IMG/VR virus record: IMGVR_UViG_3300028840_004060
Location: 1 to 36,661 of that record
DNA length: 36,661 bases
Strand: one strand, 5' to 3'
Origin: a virus
The notes under the pieces were generated by a model that saw nothing but the letters and a program-made list of their open reading frames with translations, was not told the origin of the DNA and did no database searches. Below, one piece after another: positions 19,120 through 27,770 of the stretch. The translations under genes were made by a program, and so were the position numbers. Each line of letters starts with the position of its first letter. The first letter of the stretch is position 1.

Positions 19120-19343
19120 AAAAGACATTTGCAGTATTCACAATACTAATAACATCTTTCTGCAATGCCACACCTTCATTGCACAAGGTGACATTTGAAA
19201 AACACACATACATTTGCATGGCAAAATTTGGAAGACCAGCAGCAGGAAGCTATTTTTCTCATGATCCGGAATGTGAGCAATGCAAGCGTAATGCCGATCC
19301 AAAATATGGAAAGCACCAAGTGAGCGAGTGGTTTACTAGGTAA
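19116..19343 (+). CDS. Small exported Cys-containing protein
   Basis: This 75-residue protein begins MKKTFAVFTILITSFCNATP, a Sec signal peptide with likely cleavage after C-N-A. The mature part of about 57 residues contains four Cys (YICMAKFG, DPECEQCKRNAD) that could form disulfides in the periplasm. It is translationally coupled to the preceding gene (ATGA). Its end overlaps the last late gene on the opposite strand by 8 bases. It is a moron-like accessory of unknown function. Confidence 0.65.
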   Translation: MKKTFAVFTILITSFCNATPSLHKVTFEKHTYICMAKFGRPAAGSYFSHDPECEQCKRNADPKYGKHQVSEWFTR

Positions 19344-19788
19344 TTTTTGTGTATTCCAGGACTACAATCCCATCATACGTCGAATAATTAGCAGTTGTTG
19401 TAATTACAACATTGGACGCAGTCAACGAAATATCAATTGTTGGGGAAGGTATAGAGATGGCAAGCTTGTTTGTTGAGTCTGTAGCCGCACCGTAGATCTT
19501 TAAGAATCTTACCTCATCTGTAAAAGAAATACCATGTGGAGCAGTATTCATTGCAGAGTTAGGTAAACTCCCAAAATCTACAACAGTTCTAAAGACGGGA
19601 GCATTGTTTCTTGCACCACCAAACATAGTCTGAGACGTATTGATCTCACCTAGACGATATTCTCCTGTCGTCTTCCGATTCAAAACTTCTTGAACCTTTT
19701 GCACACGCTCTATTAAAGGCTGCCTAGCTCTTTCATAAGAATTTGGAAGATAGAACGTGGTTCCTAAAACCGGTGCGCCTTGGCTCAA
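19336..19788 (-). CDS. Tail-associated structural protein (last late gene)
   Basis: This 150-residue protein uses a TTG start that overlaps the preceding stop (TTGA), with GGGAGG 8 bases upstream. Its N-terminal half (GTTFYLPNSYERARQPLIER, RTVVDFGSLPNSAMNTAPHG) and beta-rich C-terminal half (IYGAATDSTNKLAISI, TYDGIVVLEYTKIT) resemble small virion proteins encoded after tail nozzle genes in environmental podoviruses. It is the 3'-most gene of the long minus-strand late operon. No terminator is obvious after it. A tail-tip or fibre-attachment role is inferred. Confidence 0.6.
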   Translation of the reverse strand: MSQGAPVLGTTFYLPNSYERARQPLIERVQKVQEVLNRKTTGEYRLGEINTSQTMFGGARNNAPVFRTVVDFGSLPNSAMNTAPHGISFTDEVRFLKIYGAATDSTNKLAISIPSPTIDISLTASNVVITTTANYSTYDGIVVLEYTKIT

Positions 19789-22001
19789 TTTGCAAGCCTC
19801 CCTGACTTTCTGACATAGAGAACAACACTATCCAATTGAAAATACATTCCAGGTGGTTGAAGAGGCATATTCTGATTATTGATTGTAATCTCAAATTGTA
19901 CAAAGTTTCCGATCTGCCCTACCCAAAACTTTCGAAATATTTTAGTTTGATCAGGAGTATCGATAATGTTTTCTTCCGGCTGGATCTGTGTGGACCAAAA
20001 TGAGCTTCTATTTAAAGGGTCGCTTTTGTAGTCAAGATATAGGTTCAGATTAAAGATTGCATCAGGATCGCTTTCAAGTAGAAGGTCAATATATCCCAAA
20101 AGAATCTTTTTCCCTTCTTCAATCATATTGAACTTTTTAGAAAGTATTCTAAAATTCGGAATAATAGCGCATTGACCGCCTCCCAAATAAGTTCCTGCTG
20201 TCAGTTCTACAGGATCAAAGTTCCCTGATCCATCCAATTCAAAAAGAGAGACGTTATCTGCATCTACATATCCGATTTGATAGGTGTTTCCATTCAACGC
20301 TGTATAATCGCCAATGGTCCCTGTTACATTGATAAATTCGCCATCTTCAAGATTATGATTAAGTATCTCAAGCTGTACCTGACCACCGACAATGTTGATT
20401 GCAGAGATGTACATCGAAACATCATCAAGCGTTTGCTTGCCGATATTCATAATGTACCCTTGCTGGTTACCCGCAACGATGTCAGGATACTTAGACTGGT
20501 TACTACCTTCTCCCCATGTCTGCGTCCACTCTGCCCATGTCCAGGTTACATCTGCCCATGTTGTATCGTTAGTTGGCTGAAAGGTTCCAAAGCATGTCAA
20601 ATTATCCCGGAAGAACTGCCACGAATTGTCAATATAGTTCCAAACTAGCACTCTGTTAGGGTAAGTGCCATTTTCATCCGCTCTTGGGTATGTCCAATAA
20701 GCCAATCGGTTGTTGTAATCTCGTGATCCATGGACACGTCTACGTCCATCATTTCCATTATGAACGGTAAATGCAAAGTCAGGGATATCATTATTGATTG
20801 GAAAGGCATTGATTGAATCAGAAGAAACGACAAACTTATCTCCTATTCCCACAACTTTATCGTCAAAGTTTAGCACTGAAAAAGTGCTTTCAATTCCAAG
20901 ATCAGTATTTTCCCTTTGATCAATCACAGGAACCACGCTATCACCTGTCCAGCTCAAAAGCCATGATGATCTTTCTGTGAATATGACAAGACTATCACGT
21001 ACGAATCCAAATGATTTGATATGCTCATTGGTTGGCAAGTCAAAGAAAAATCCTCTTCCTGGTATGTCATCTTTCCAAGCATCGGCTTCTAATGGATCAC
21101 CGATCTGCGATCCCCTGACTCTTTGGGGATATTGTACTGAAGCACCTAAACTTGTTCCTTCAAAGGTATTCATGGCTAAAAGCAATCCACGGAAAGGGAC
21201 TAAGAGGAGTGCTTTATAAAGCTGGTTTGTACCTGCGTCATCTAGATCCGGATTGAAGTTAGTCCAGGAAACACCATTATAGTAGCGGATAGGATCATTT
21301 GATGAAAAATTAGTTACCCAGAAAAGATCACGATTCAGACTATCCTGATAGTAATTTGTGGAATAGAAAAAATCACTGTCAGTTCCAGTCCACGTTGTTC
21401 CTGCTGCTAGCTCTTCAAAGAACCCAGATCCAGAGTTGAAAGTATAAGCGTATGTCGTATCAAAAAAAACGGTTTCTTCATCATTAATACTGGATTGTTC
21501 GTATGTACGAATACCCATTGATGGAAGATTTGGAAAGTAGCAAAAGTCAATTGAAACAGCCTCACTTCCATAGTTGCCGGCTGAAAGCTCAATTGTAATT
21601 GCTCCTGTTGCATAATTGATGGAACTGTTTGCGTTATCTAGCGTTGCAGTCCCACCTGTTTGCGTGAAACCACCGGCCCCGTCATCAGTCACAGTAATCA
21701 ATGCACCAATGGTAATAGTTACAGTAGAAACATGAATAGATGCTGTGGATTCCAGAGACAAAGTTGTAATGATATTATCAGTAAGAGTTGTGCCAGCTGC
21801 TGGTGCATTGTTCAAAGCTTGTGCAGTGAGGCAACGTCTTAATCTTCCCAGCAGTCTATTGCCTCTTCTCCTTAGAATACGATCACGCCATTGATAACAA
21901 TTTAAAAGATCAGCAAACGCATTGTTATCGATCTTAAATGCCTCTTTGCTAAGATCGACACCTTTGTCAAACTTATCATTGCGTATAGGCGTAAAGCTCA
22001 A
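19785..22001 (-). CDS. Tail nozzle/stabilisation-type protein
   Basis: This is a 738-residue protein. The N-terminus has MSFTPIRNDKFDKGVDLSKE and ADLLNCYQWRDRILRRRGNR, the lead-in typical of tail-tube or nozzle proteins of short-tailed phages. The middle has repeated W/Y-rich blades (GFVRDSLVIFTERSSWLLSW, RLAYWTYPRADENG, VLVWNYIDNSWQFFRDNLTC) consistent with a beta-propeller such as in T7 gp12 or P22 gp10. Near 560-640 an E1-FCCH-like insert occurs (HNLEDGEFINVTGTIGDYTA). The start is TTG 22001 with AGGAGG 5 bases upstream, overlapping the previous stop. It should form the tail below the connector. Confidence 0.7.
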   Translation of the reverse strand: MSFTPIRNDKFDKGVDLSKEAFKIDNNAFADLLNCYQWRDRILRRRGNRLLGRLRRCLTAQALNNAPAAGTTLTDNIITTLSLESTASIHVSTVTITIGALITVTDDGAGGFTQTGGTATLDNANSSINYATGAITIELSAGNYGSEAVSIDFCYFPNLPSMGIRTYEQSSINDEETVFFDTTYAYTFNSGSGFFEELAAGTTWTGTDSDFFYSTNYYQDSLNRDLFWVTNFSSNDPIRYYNGVSWTNFNPDLDDAGTNQLYKALLLVPFRGLLLAMNTFEGTSLGASVQYPQRVRGSQIGDPLEADAWKDDIPGRGFFFDLPTNEHIKSFGFVRDSLVIFTERSSWLLSWTGDSVVPVIDQRENTDLGIESTFSVLNFDDKVVGIGDKFVVSSDSINAFPINNDIPDFAFTVHNGNDGRRRVHGSRDYNNRLAYWTYPRADENGTYPNRVLVWNYIDNSWQFFRDNLTCFGTFQPTNDTTWADVTWTWAEWTQTWGEGSNQSKYPDIVAGNQQGYIMNIGKQTLDDVSMYISAINIVGGQVQLEILNHNLEDGEFINVTGTIGDYTALNGNTYQIGYVDADNVSLFELDGSGNFDPVELTAGTYLGGGQCAIIPNFRILSKKFNMIEEGKKILLGYIDLLLESDPDAIFNLNLYLDYKSDPLNRSSFWSTQIQPEENIIDTPDQTKIFRKFWVGQIGNFVQFEITINNQNMPLQPPGMYFQLDSVVLYVRKSGRLAN

Positions 22002-22633
22002 CCGATCCTCCTAAATATGATTACAGAACCTCGAATAGGATCAACTAAAGACCCTGTTTGAGCATTAACAAACTGAACTTTGATAAAATTGGTATTTACT
22101 GAATTATTATAAGTTGCATTGGGTAATATACTTGCATAAATAATATCGCTTCCTATTCCTTGTATACTCCATTCATAATCATTGTTTGGAAGAGGTGTAT
22201 CAAATGTAATCGTGTATTTTCCTGTAGAGTCTCTTACTACTGTTGAAGCGTTGAAATTAGATTGCGCAACCGGTCCAACACCTCCAGTAAAATTGATTGC
22301 AGCTGCTGGAAACAACCCTGTGAAAAGCAGCCCATCCTTGGTAAGTTGATAGACTGTTCCGTTAGAGGGTCTTCTCACAAACAATTCAATATTGCTGTCA
22401 TCATCTTGTTTTGCAAATAAAGCAAACTCATCAGAAGCAGTTGTTGGATCACCATCAGCAGTTTGATCTTTGAATCGTGGAGTTTTGTGTTTTCCTCGAT
22501 CATTTACAGTAGAAGAAAACATGTAGTGATCGATTCCAAAAATATCATCGATTCCATCATTGTTTGCCAAAAGCTTTGGTTGTGAAGTAAGACCTTGGTC
22601 ATCTCTGTTTGGTTCACCTCTCGTATACGTCAT
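21998..22633 (-). CDS. Tail fibre-like protein, paralogue 2
   Basis: This 211-residue protein starts MTYTRGEPNRDDQGL and carries DDIFGIDHYMFSSTVNDRGK, then HKTPRF, DEFALFAKQDDDSNIELFVR and RPSNGTVYQLT. The same signature pattern occurs in the neighbour at 22630 (MAYTRGIPSANQPTS, DDVIGEDHYPPSDPENGGKH, DEYALYTKEDTGIQSIYGRE). The C-terminal half is diverged and beta-rich. It is coupled to neighbours on both sides (ATGA, TTGA). The N-terminal block probably docks to the tail and the C-terminal half makes the variable contact. Confidence 0.65.
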   Translation of the reverse strand: MTYTRGEPNRDDQGLTSQPKLLANNDGIDDIFGIDHYMFSSTVNDRGKHKTPRFKDQTADGDPTTASDEFALFAKQDDDSNIELFVRRPSNGTVYQLTKDGLLFTGLFPAAAINFTGGVGPVAQSNFNASTVVRDSTGKYTITFDTPLPNNDYEWSIQGIGSDIIYASILPNATYNNSVNTNFIKVQFVNAQTGSLVDPIRGSVIIFRRIG

Positions 22634-23295
22634 GCTACCATCCAGATTTTTACGTTGAATTTGTTTCTAGGTTGCGTAACCCCTTGCAGAGAATTAAACG
22701 CAGTGAATTTAATGAATTGATCTGTAACAGATGACGCATAAGTTGCGCCGGACACATAGATACCTGACAATAGAAATGTATTTGGAGCATTTCCAGGACT
22801 GTTAAAGACCTCTACTGTCCAAAAATAGTCGTCTGTCGGCAGTGTATTTGTGAAATTAACTTGATATGTAATGAATGCTGGAGGAGCAGGAGTAGTAATT
22901 GTAATATTCGATACATTATAGGAATTAAAAACATTTCCTTTGGTATCAATCAAACAAGAAGCACCCAGGACAATGCTCCCCATCTTCTGCACAGATCCAA
23001 AGGTATCATCACTAATTAATGCAGCGACTGTTCCACTAGATGGTTCTCTTCCATAAATAGATTGAATACCGGTATCTTCTTTTGTATAGAGCGCATATTC
23101 ATCTGTTAATGTCGTTGGATCACTTGATTCATTAGGGAGAGTAAACTTTCTGTGCTTACCACCATTCTCTGGATCAGAAGGCGGATAATGATCTTCGCCT
23201 ATCACATCATCACGCACAAATCCATTTCTACGTTCCTGTTTTTGCCAAAGAGAAGTTGGTTGGTTAGCGGAAGGGATACCTCTAGTATATGCCAT
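22630..23295 (-). CDS. Tail fibre-like protein, paralogue 1
   Basis: This 221-residue protein is a paralogue of the next gene: a common block of about 95 residues (MAYTRG...DDVIGEDHY...GGKHRKFTLPN...DEYALYTKED...REPSSGTV) and a different C-terminal beta-rich half (VNFTNTLPTDDYFWTVEVFN). Repeated D-E-Y-A-L-Y and K-H motifs are typical of phage tail-associated proteins that trimerise. It overlaps the connector gene by 14 bases and the following gene by 4. It is either a second fibre or a tail plug; evidence is by pattern only. Confidence 0.65.
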   Translation of the reverse strand: MAYTRGIPSANQPTSLWQKQERRNGFVRDDVIGEDHYPPSDPENGGKHRKFTLPNESSDPTTLTDEYALYTKEDTGIQSIYGREPSSGTVAALISDDTFGSVQKMGSIVLGASCLIDTKGNVFNSYNVSNITITTPAPPAFITYQVNFTNTLPTDDYFWTVEVFNSPGNAPNTFLLSGIYVSGATYASSVTDQFIKFTAFNSLQGVTQPRNKFNVKIWMVA

Positions 23296-24235
23296 CGTAG
23301 TAATTGCCTCTGTTGTAAGGAGAATTGTTTACATAGATGGTATTTGATCTCATATTCTCATCTTGTATCGCTGTCTGTTCAACAATGATCGTCTCTTTCT
23401 CTTTAAATGTAGGCATCAAAACTGCCAAGCTATCTACGTCTTGCCTGTCCTGTAAAATCTTGATCGCAGCGCCATAGGCTATGTACTCCCACCAGTAGTT
23501 AAGTTTAGGACTTTGGTTCGTCGCTATAAATGCAGTAGGAATAATATAAGCATCATATTCAACTTTGTACGTTGCATCAGGAACAGGCCTGAGTATGATT
23601 TCATTATTTCGGAAAAAAACAGCATTGGGCTGGTTCTGTTGTACGGGAACATATTGAAAAGTGATGTTTGCTCCACTATCGATAGTATTCCCAAAGGTGA
23701 CTGAAACCGTAGCACTCGCATAGTCTACTGTTCCAGTTCCTGTGCTTCCGGATACTTGACTGACCATTGTTCCAGAGCCATCATCTTGAAAAACTTCCTG
23801 AACATTATCGCTTCTGACAGCAGAAACAACAACTTCACTTCTTAAAAGTGGCAATGAGCTAACAGTGAGAGAATAAGCTCCGGCAGTTCCATCACCAGAG
23901 CTTGTCATGCTTTCATAAGATTTTGGAAAAAGAGCATTAAACTGGTTAAAATCTTGGAACCAATCCGCAGATTTACCTGAAACAATCGCTGGCATTTTCA
24001 GAGTACGGACTGTATTGATATCAACTGTATAGCGATCTATACCTTGTTGTGTATAGAAACTGCGCCTTTCAATGAATTCATTAATACGCAGAGAATAAGG
24101 AAAATCCTGTTCAATAAACGTATTGATTTGTCTTTCAATTTCGGAGTCGGATAATACAGAAGCATCACCTGACATCGTCAATCGTCTAACTTTTTGCTTG
24201 ATCTGATCTAGTGTACTGTCAGCTTGCGTAACCAT
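23282..24235 (-). CDS. Head-tail connector/adaptor-type protein
   Basis: This 317-residue protein has an N-terminus, LDQIKQKVRRLTMSGDASVL followed by SDSEIERQINTFIEQDFPYS, that reads like the helical opening of head-tail adaptors (gp4- or gp6-like). An inserted beta domain lies in the middle (SYESMTSSGDGTAGAYSLTV, ATVSVTFGNTIDSGANITFQ) and there is a helical end (YWWEYIAYGAAIKILQDRQD). It sits between capsid-region genes and tail genes, as expected. Its start overlaps the preceding stop (TAATG). Confidence 0.65.
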   Translation of the reverse strand: MVTQADSTLDQIKQKVRRLTMSGDASVLSDSEIERQINTFIEQDFPYSLRINEFIERRSFYTQQGIDRYTVDINTVRTLKMPAIVSGKSADWFQDFNQFNALFPKSYESMTSSGDGTAGAYSLTVSSLPLLRSEVVVSAVRSDNVQEVFQDDGSGTMVSQVSGSTGTGTVDYASATVSVTFGNTIDSGANITFQYVPVQQNQPNAVFFRNNEIILRPVPDATYKVEYDAYIIPTAFIATNQSPKLNYWWEYIAYGAAIKILQDRQDVDSLAVLMPTFKEKETIIVEQTAIQDENMRSNTIYVNNSPYNRGNYYDGIY

Positions 24236-24633
24236 TAGCTAAACGTTACCGGAATAAATTCTTGAAGCTGCTCAATAACAACATCCGGTTTTCCATTAGC
24301 TTTATTCAGCGTATTGTGGGATTTTTTGCATGTTTCATTTACATACTCCGCCAGTCCCATTGGAATTGTATAGGTGTCATTATCTTTGAATCTCCAGGTT
24401 TGTAGTGGTTCACAGCCATACTTTTTATAGTGAAGCACATGATCGGCTCCTTTAGGCTCAAAATTTCTAAACCTTGCTTTAACAGGCGTACTATCGTATT
24501 TCAATTCTTCCATATACTTTTTTTTACGCTCGTCTTTCATGCTTTTCAAGTTTTTCTCACCATTATTCGTGGGCCAAACTTCATTGATTAGACCATATTT
24601 TTTGTCTGTATCATCTTGCACTTGTTGGGACAT
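24235..24633 (-). CDS. Small late protein, head region
   Basis: This is a 132-residue charged protein: KKYGLINEVWPTNNGEKNLK, KARFRNFEPKGADHVLHYKK, DTYTIPMGLAEYVNETCKKS. Phages with the N4-gp56 capsid often carry a gene of this size just after the capsid and decoration genes, though its role is not known. The ribosome site AAAAAGGAG precedes the ATG. The gene is separated from the previous one by a strong hairpin (24651-24677) and coupled to the connector gene by TAATG. Confidence 0.6.
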   Translation of the reverse strand: MSQQVQDDTDKKYGLINEVWPTNNGEKNLKSMKDERKKKYMEELKYDSTPVKARFRNFEPKGADHVLHYKKYGCEPLQTWRFKDNDTYTIPMGLAEYVNETCKKSHNTLNKANGKPDVVIEQLQEFIPVTFS

Positions 24634-24650
24634 AGAAACTCCTTTTTAAG

Positions 24651-24677
24651 TTCCCCCCTAGATTAACTAAGGGGGAA
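24651..24677 (-). other. Strong intergenic hairpin in the late operon
   Basis: On the minus strand TTCCCCC, then TTAG, pairs with CTA and GGGGGGAA (plus 24651-24677) around a 5-base loop, giving a stem of about 11 pairs. No U-tract follows; the ribosome site of the 24633 gene comes next. It is probably an mRNA-stability or processing element that sets the ratio between the capsid-associated and connector genes. Confidence 0.6.
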
Positions 24678-24693
24678 CACGGAATCAAGTTAT

Positions 24694-25665
24694 TTATTCT
24701 GAGCGATACGCTTTCCAATAGATAACATCGTTAATGCTTCCCGCAGGAGATTGAGCACCGGCAGGAAGATACATATAGGGAACAAAGGAACCGCTTTGAT
24801 AAGCAATTGCCATGTTATATCCAGCATTTGGTGAACCGGCAGGAGGGTTAACTCCGTTTTGTCCAACAGGAGATGCAATAGGAAAGCTGTCAGGATATCC
24901 TGAGCTTGCAGGAAATGCAAAAGCACTGAAAGCACTGGAATCAACATCTAGTGTTACTGTGTTATTTGCAGAACTGATAGCTACAACTTTTCCGACAACA
25001 TTATCAGCTTCAACCATGCCGAACGGAGCAGGAACATTCAATTGAATTTTCTGACCAACAACATAATTGTGATCAACAGAAAATGTGACCACAGCTTGTG
25101 AAGCTTGTGAAATGTTTGTAATGTATCGTACAGCAGGATTGATTACGTCTTCTTTTGCCAAACGTCTTACTGATAGTGCAGTTGCAGCGGCAGCAAAACC
25201 TGAGGAGTCAAGAAACTCTAATTCAAATGTGTTTGTAGCAACATTTGAAATTGTGAAATCCATACCTGAAATTTGTAACATTCCAGTAGATCCGTAAATC
25301 CGTACACGATCACCGTTAGAATAACCATGCCCAGCAGCAGTCACTTGTGCCGGACTTGCAGCAGTAATTGCTGTGCCTGTTACAGCAGCTTCTGGCTGTG
25401 GCAAAGCTGTCACATAAGTAAAACCACCAGATGTTTCAATGGTATGCTCTACGGTGTCAGCATTGTCTTCTTTGGTAATAGCGTGCATAGCTGCATCAGC
25501 AAATCCGCTTTGCCACTCAGCTTTTACAAGTCTACCGGTCGTTTGTGTCGTTGCCATCTGTGTGTAGTTTAAAACTTCGAAGAAGTCAGCACCAGCAGGC
25601 AAATTAATCTTTTTTGCATTTCCGTCAGAGGTAAAGCTGTCGGAATCAATTAATGTTAAAACCAT
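24694..25665 (-). CDS. Capsid decoration/head-fibre candidate with E1-FCCH-like domain
   Basis: This 323-residue protein directly follows the capsid gene (16-base gap). It is Ala/Thr/Ser-rich and beta-rich, with an inserted segment, QVTAAGHGYSNGDRVRIYGS, then MDFTISNVATNTFELE, which matches the E1-FCCH-type domain seen in phage structural proteins. The opening (LTLIDSDSFTSDGNAKKINL) and the end (FVPYMYLPAGAQSPAGSIND) are structural-protein-like. The position immediately 3' of the capsid gene is normal for a decoration or head protein. A tail role cannot be excluded. Confidence 0.65.
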   Translation of the reverse strand: MVLTLIDSDSFTSDGNAKKINLPAGADFFEVLNYTQMATTQTTGRLVKAEWQSGFADAAMHAITKEDNADTVEHTIETSGGFTYVTALPQPEAAVTGTAITAASPAQVTAAGHGYSNGDRVRIYGSTGMLQISGMDFTISNVATNTFELEFLDSSGFAAAATALSVRRLAKEDVINPAVRYITNISQASQAVVTFSVDHNYVVGQKIQLNVPAPFGMVEADNVVGKVVAISSANNTVTLDVDSSAFSAFAFPASSGYPDSFPIASPVGQNGVNPPAGSPNAGYNMAIAYQSGSFVPYMYLPAGAQSPAGSINDVIYWKAYRSE

Positions 25666-25681
25666 TTTTCATTCCTTTATT

Positions 25682-26638
25682 TTAAGCTGACTTAGTGCAA
25701 CGTAGGTTAATAATCCACGCTTGGTTAGAAATCGCTCTAGCTAAGCTAAAACGTCCAGCAAGCGTTGCATTTTGCTCAACAGTAGAAACAACATAAGGAT
25801 CACGATAAATAACACGTGCAGTATCCAAGTTGTTCTCCAATTTAGCAACAGATTCCATACCTTTACAGGTGATGTTATACACATTAGAACCATTGTTCGA
25901 TGCGTTTGGCACAACAGATCCTCCAGACGACACGAAAAATGTGAATCTCCCGTAGAATCCGTACTCTTCTTTACGGAAATTGTCTTTATCACCAGCAAAA
26001 TTAGACCTCACTTTGAAATCTTCAATTTGCCTCAGATCTTTAACAAGATCAGTAGAGCAAAGAGCAACAAAAGAATCCATGTTTCCAGAAGTTGAAAACT
26101 GATCCGTTGCTTGCACGCTATCTAAAATAGTTTTTGCGTCCTGTCCAAGTAGCGCAACCTCGATATCATCAAGATCATCGCCTGTTGGCTCTGTAGGGTT
26201 ATCACCATTTAAACCACCTGTAGCATTCACAAATGAGCTAGCGCCCTCGTGAACTTCTTTCATTAGGCGGTCTTCCTTCTCCACAAGCCACTGGCCTAAA
26301 AGAAGTGTGAATTTGTTAAGCACTCTGTCATTTTGATACATGGTCACTTGATCGTTAACCACTAGGACTTTAGCGAAATGCTCCATCTTAGCGTCAACGT
26401 CTGTGAACTGCACAATTTCAGGTGCTGGGTCAAGACCAGAGCCATCAAGCTCACCGCCATCAGTGCTTAGTCTTTCATAACGTCGCATACGAGTGTTTTG
26501 ACCCATATGATTTTCTGGGTCGTGTTCATCTACACCGATGGAATAGATAAGATTGCGACGTGGTGTTGCCAGAAACTTCTCGCTGTAGTGCAGCTGAAGC
26601 TCTGGCGACATTGAAGTATTTGTTATAATTCCTGTCAT
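25682..26638 (-). CDS. Major capsid protein, N4-gp56 family
   Basis: This 318-residue protein contains the family's typical parts: MSPELQLHYSEKFLATPRRN at the start, the MRRYERL strand, FAKVLVVNDQVTMYQNDRVL, then STDLVKDLRQIEDFKVRSNF and a late beta strand, GFYGRFTFFVSSGG. N4-gp56-type proteins build HK97-fold icosahedral shells. The ribosome site lies just before ATG 26638, after an unusually structured leader (26672-26755). Scaffold-like and small helical genes come before it in the operon, as in other short-tailed phages. Confidence 0.85.
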   Translation of the reverse strand: MTGIITNTSMSPELQLHYSEKFLATPRRNLIYSIGVDEHDPENHMGQNTRMRRYERLSTDGGELDGSGLDPAPEIVQFTDVDAKMEHFAKVLVVNDQVTMYQNDRVLNKFTLLLGQWLVEKEDRLMKEVHEGASSFVNATGGLNGDNPTEPTGDDLDDIEVALLGQDAKTILDSVQATDQFSTSGNMDSFVALCSTDLVKDLRQIEDFKVRSNFAGDKDNFRKEEYGFYGRFTFFVSSGGSVVPNASNNGSNVYNITCKGMESVAKLENNLDTARVIYRDPYVVSTVEQNATLAGRFSLARAISNQAWIINLRCTKSA

Positions 26639-26818
26639 AGGAAAACTCCATAAGTTAAATTACGATGTTTTCCCTTGGGCGAAAGGGTTTACTGCCCTGG
26701 GTTGACGAAACCCGTGTACGGTCGAAGGTAGGCGAAACCTGAGATACAGCCAACCATTAAAATATCAAATTTACAAAAATCAATCTACTTTTTCGTAACA
26801 ATTGGTTTTTTTCTGTAT
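26639..26818 (-). promoter_or_regulatory. Structured 5' leader of the capsid gene with three similar hairpins
   Basis: In the capsid-sense (minus) RNA, three hairpins follow each other: AGGU-UUCGCCU-ACCU (plus 26726-26740), GGGUU-UCGUC-AACCC (plus 26699-26713) and CCCUU-UCGCCC-AAGGG (plus 26672-26687). Each stem closes on a U-run so that UUUCGYC is repeated. GGUU and CUG near 26747-26755 can pair with CAG and AACC near 26686-26697, enclosing the last two. No known RNA family was recognised. It may boost capsid expression, mark an mRNA cleavage site, or be bound by a protein. No gene is visible in these 180 bases. Confidence 0.6.
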
Positions 26819-27040
26819 TTAGCCACGAGATTGTATTCCTATTTTTAATTCATGAAGCTTCCATAATTTCTTGACTCGTAATTGATGAAGAATTTCATAT
26901 CTTTCATTCAATTTGTGGGATTTAAAGATATTTTCTATTGTTGAATCATCAGAAAGGTTCACAATTTCATGTGACATATCTTTTATCCATTCTTCAATCA
27001 AATCTATATCTCTCTGAATTTTTTCGATATTATCTTGCAT
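26819..27040 (-). CDS. Small helical protein before the capsid gene
   Basis: ATG 27040 is chosen because AGAGG lies 8 bases upstream; the frame is open to 27058. The 73-residue product (MQDNIEKIQRDIDLIEEWIK, HKLNERYEILHQLRVKKLWK) is almost wholly helical with heptad spacing. It overlaps the end of the scaffold gene by 11 bases, so the two are co-translated. It may be a head-assembly helper. Confidence 0.6.
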   Translation of the reverse strand: MQDNIEKIQRDIDLIEEWIKDMSHEIVNLSDDSTIENIFKSHKLNERYEILHQLRVKKLWKLHELKIGIQSRG

Positions 27041-27770
27041 AACGTCTAGCCTCTGCATATAGCTCTGCTTTTCTATCTTTGCTCAATCTTCCACCAGAAT
27101 AACCTTCGCCATGAGGATTAACCCCAACACCTGCTTGTGATGGAGACTTTGGCATTTGCTGATTTCTCTCGATCTTTTCTTTGTCAGCTTGCGTCATTGG
27201 AGGAACAAACTTTTTAATGCTTTTATAAGCGTTGGCAAGGGATAAATAAGGATCTTGTATATTTTGTATGCCGGCAGCAATCTCAGGTTCGTGGTACTCT
27301 AGGTAAGCAAGATTTTCTTTTGATAAGACTTCTTGATAATCGGGATAACGAGCAGCCATTTGCTTCAAAGATTCTTGCTGCATACGTTCTTGCTCTCGCT
27401 TTCGATCCTCTTCTTCTTTCTTTTTCTTGTCTTTTTCCAGAAACTCCTTCAATTGCTTACCGGTAATCCAATCTTTATCGTCTATATCATAACCGGAAGA
27501 ATTGGTTTGAGGAGCAGGTTGAGGCGCTTGTGTTTGCTGAGGCTGGCCAGATTTTAAAGCCTCTTGCAAAGCTGCAATCATTTGATCACGCTCTTCAATT
27601 TTTCGCTGTTGCTCTTTTTCTAAACGTTCACGCTCTTTCTGCTTCTCTCGAACAGCACGCCAGTTTTTTTCTACAACGTCCTCTTCTTTAGGATCAATTT
27701 TAGCTTCTGGCTCTTGATTTTGTATTTCTTCTGTTTTATCTTCTTCTTTTATTTCATTGGTATCACTCAT
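27030..27770 (-). CDS. Scaffold-like head assembly protein
   Basis: ATG 27770 follows GAGGTG by 9 bases; the frame is open to 27779. The 246-residue product is dominated by Glu/Lys/Gln/Arg helices (REKQKERERLEKEQQRKIEE, EFLEKDKKKKEEEDRKREQE), with a Pro/Gln linker (QPQQTQAPQPAPQTN) and a basic C-terminus (GGRLSKDRKAELYAEARRYA). A long charged helix plus basic C-terminus, placed between portal and capsid genes, is the standard profile of phage scaffolds. The alpha-CTD-like ORF on the opposite strand begins within the bases of its start codon. Confidence 0.75.
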   Translation of the reverse strand: MSDTNEIKEEDKTEEIQNQEPEAKIDPKEEDVVEKNWRAVREKQKERERLEKEQQRKIEERDQMIAALQEALKSGQPQQTQAPQPAPQTNSSGYDIDDKDWITGKQLKEFLEKDKKKKEEEDRKREQERMQQESLKQMAARYPDYQEVLSKENLAYLEYHEPEIAAGIQNIQDPYLSLANAYKSIKKFVPPMTQADKEKIERNQQMPKSPSQAGVGVNPHGEGYSGGRLSKDRKAELYAEARRYAR

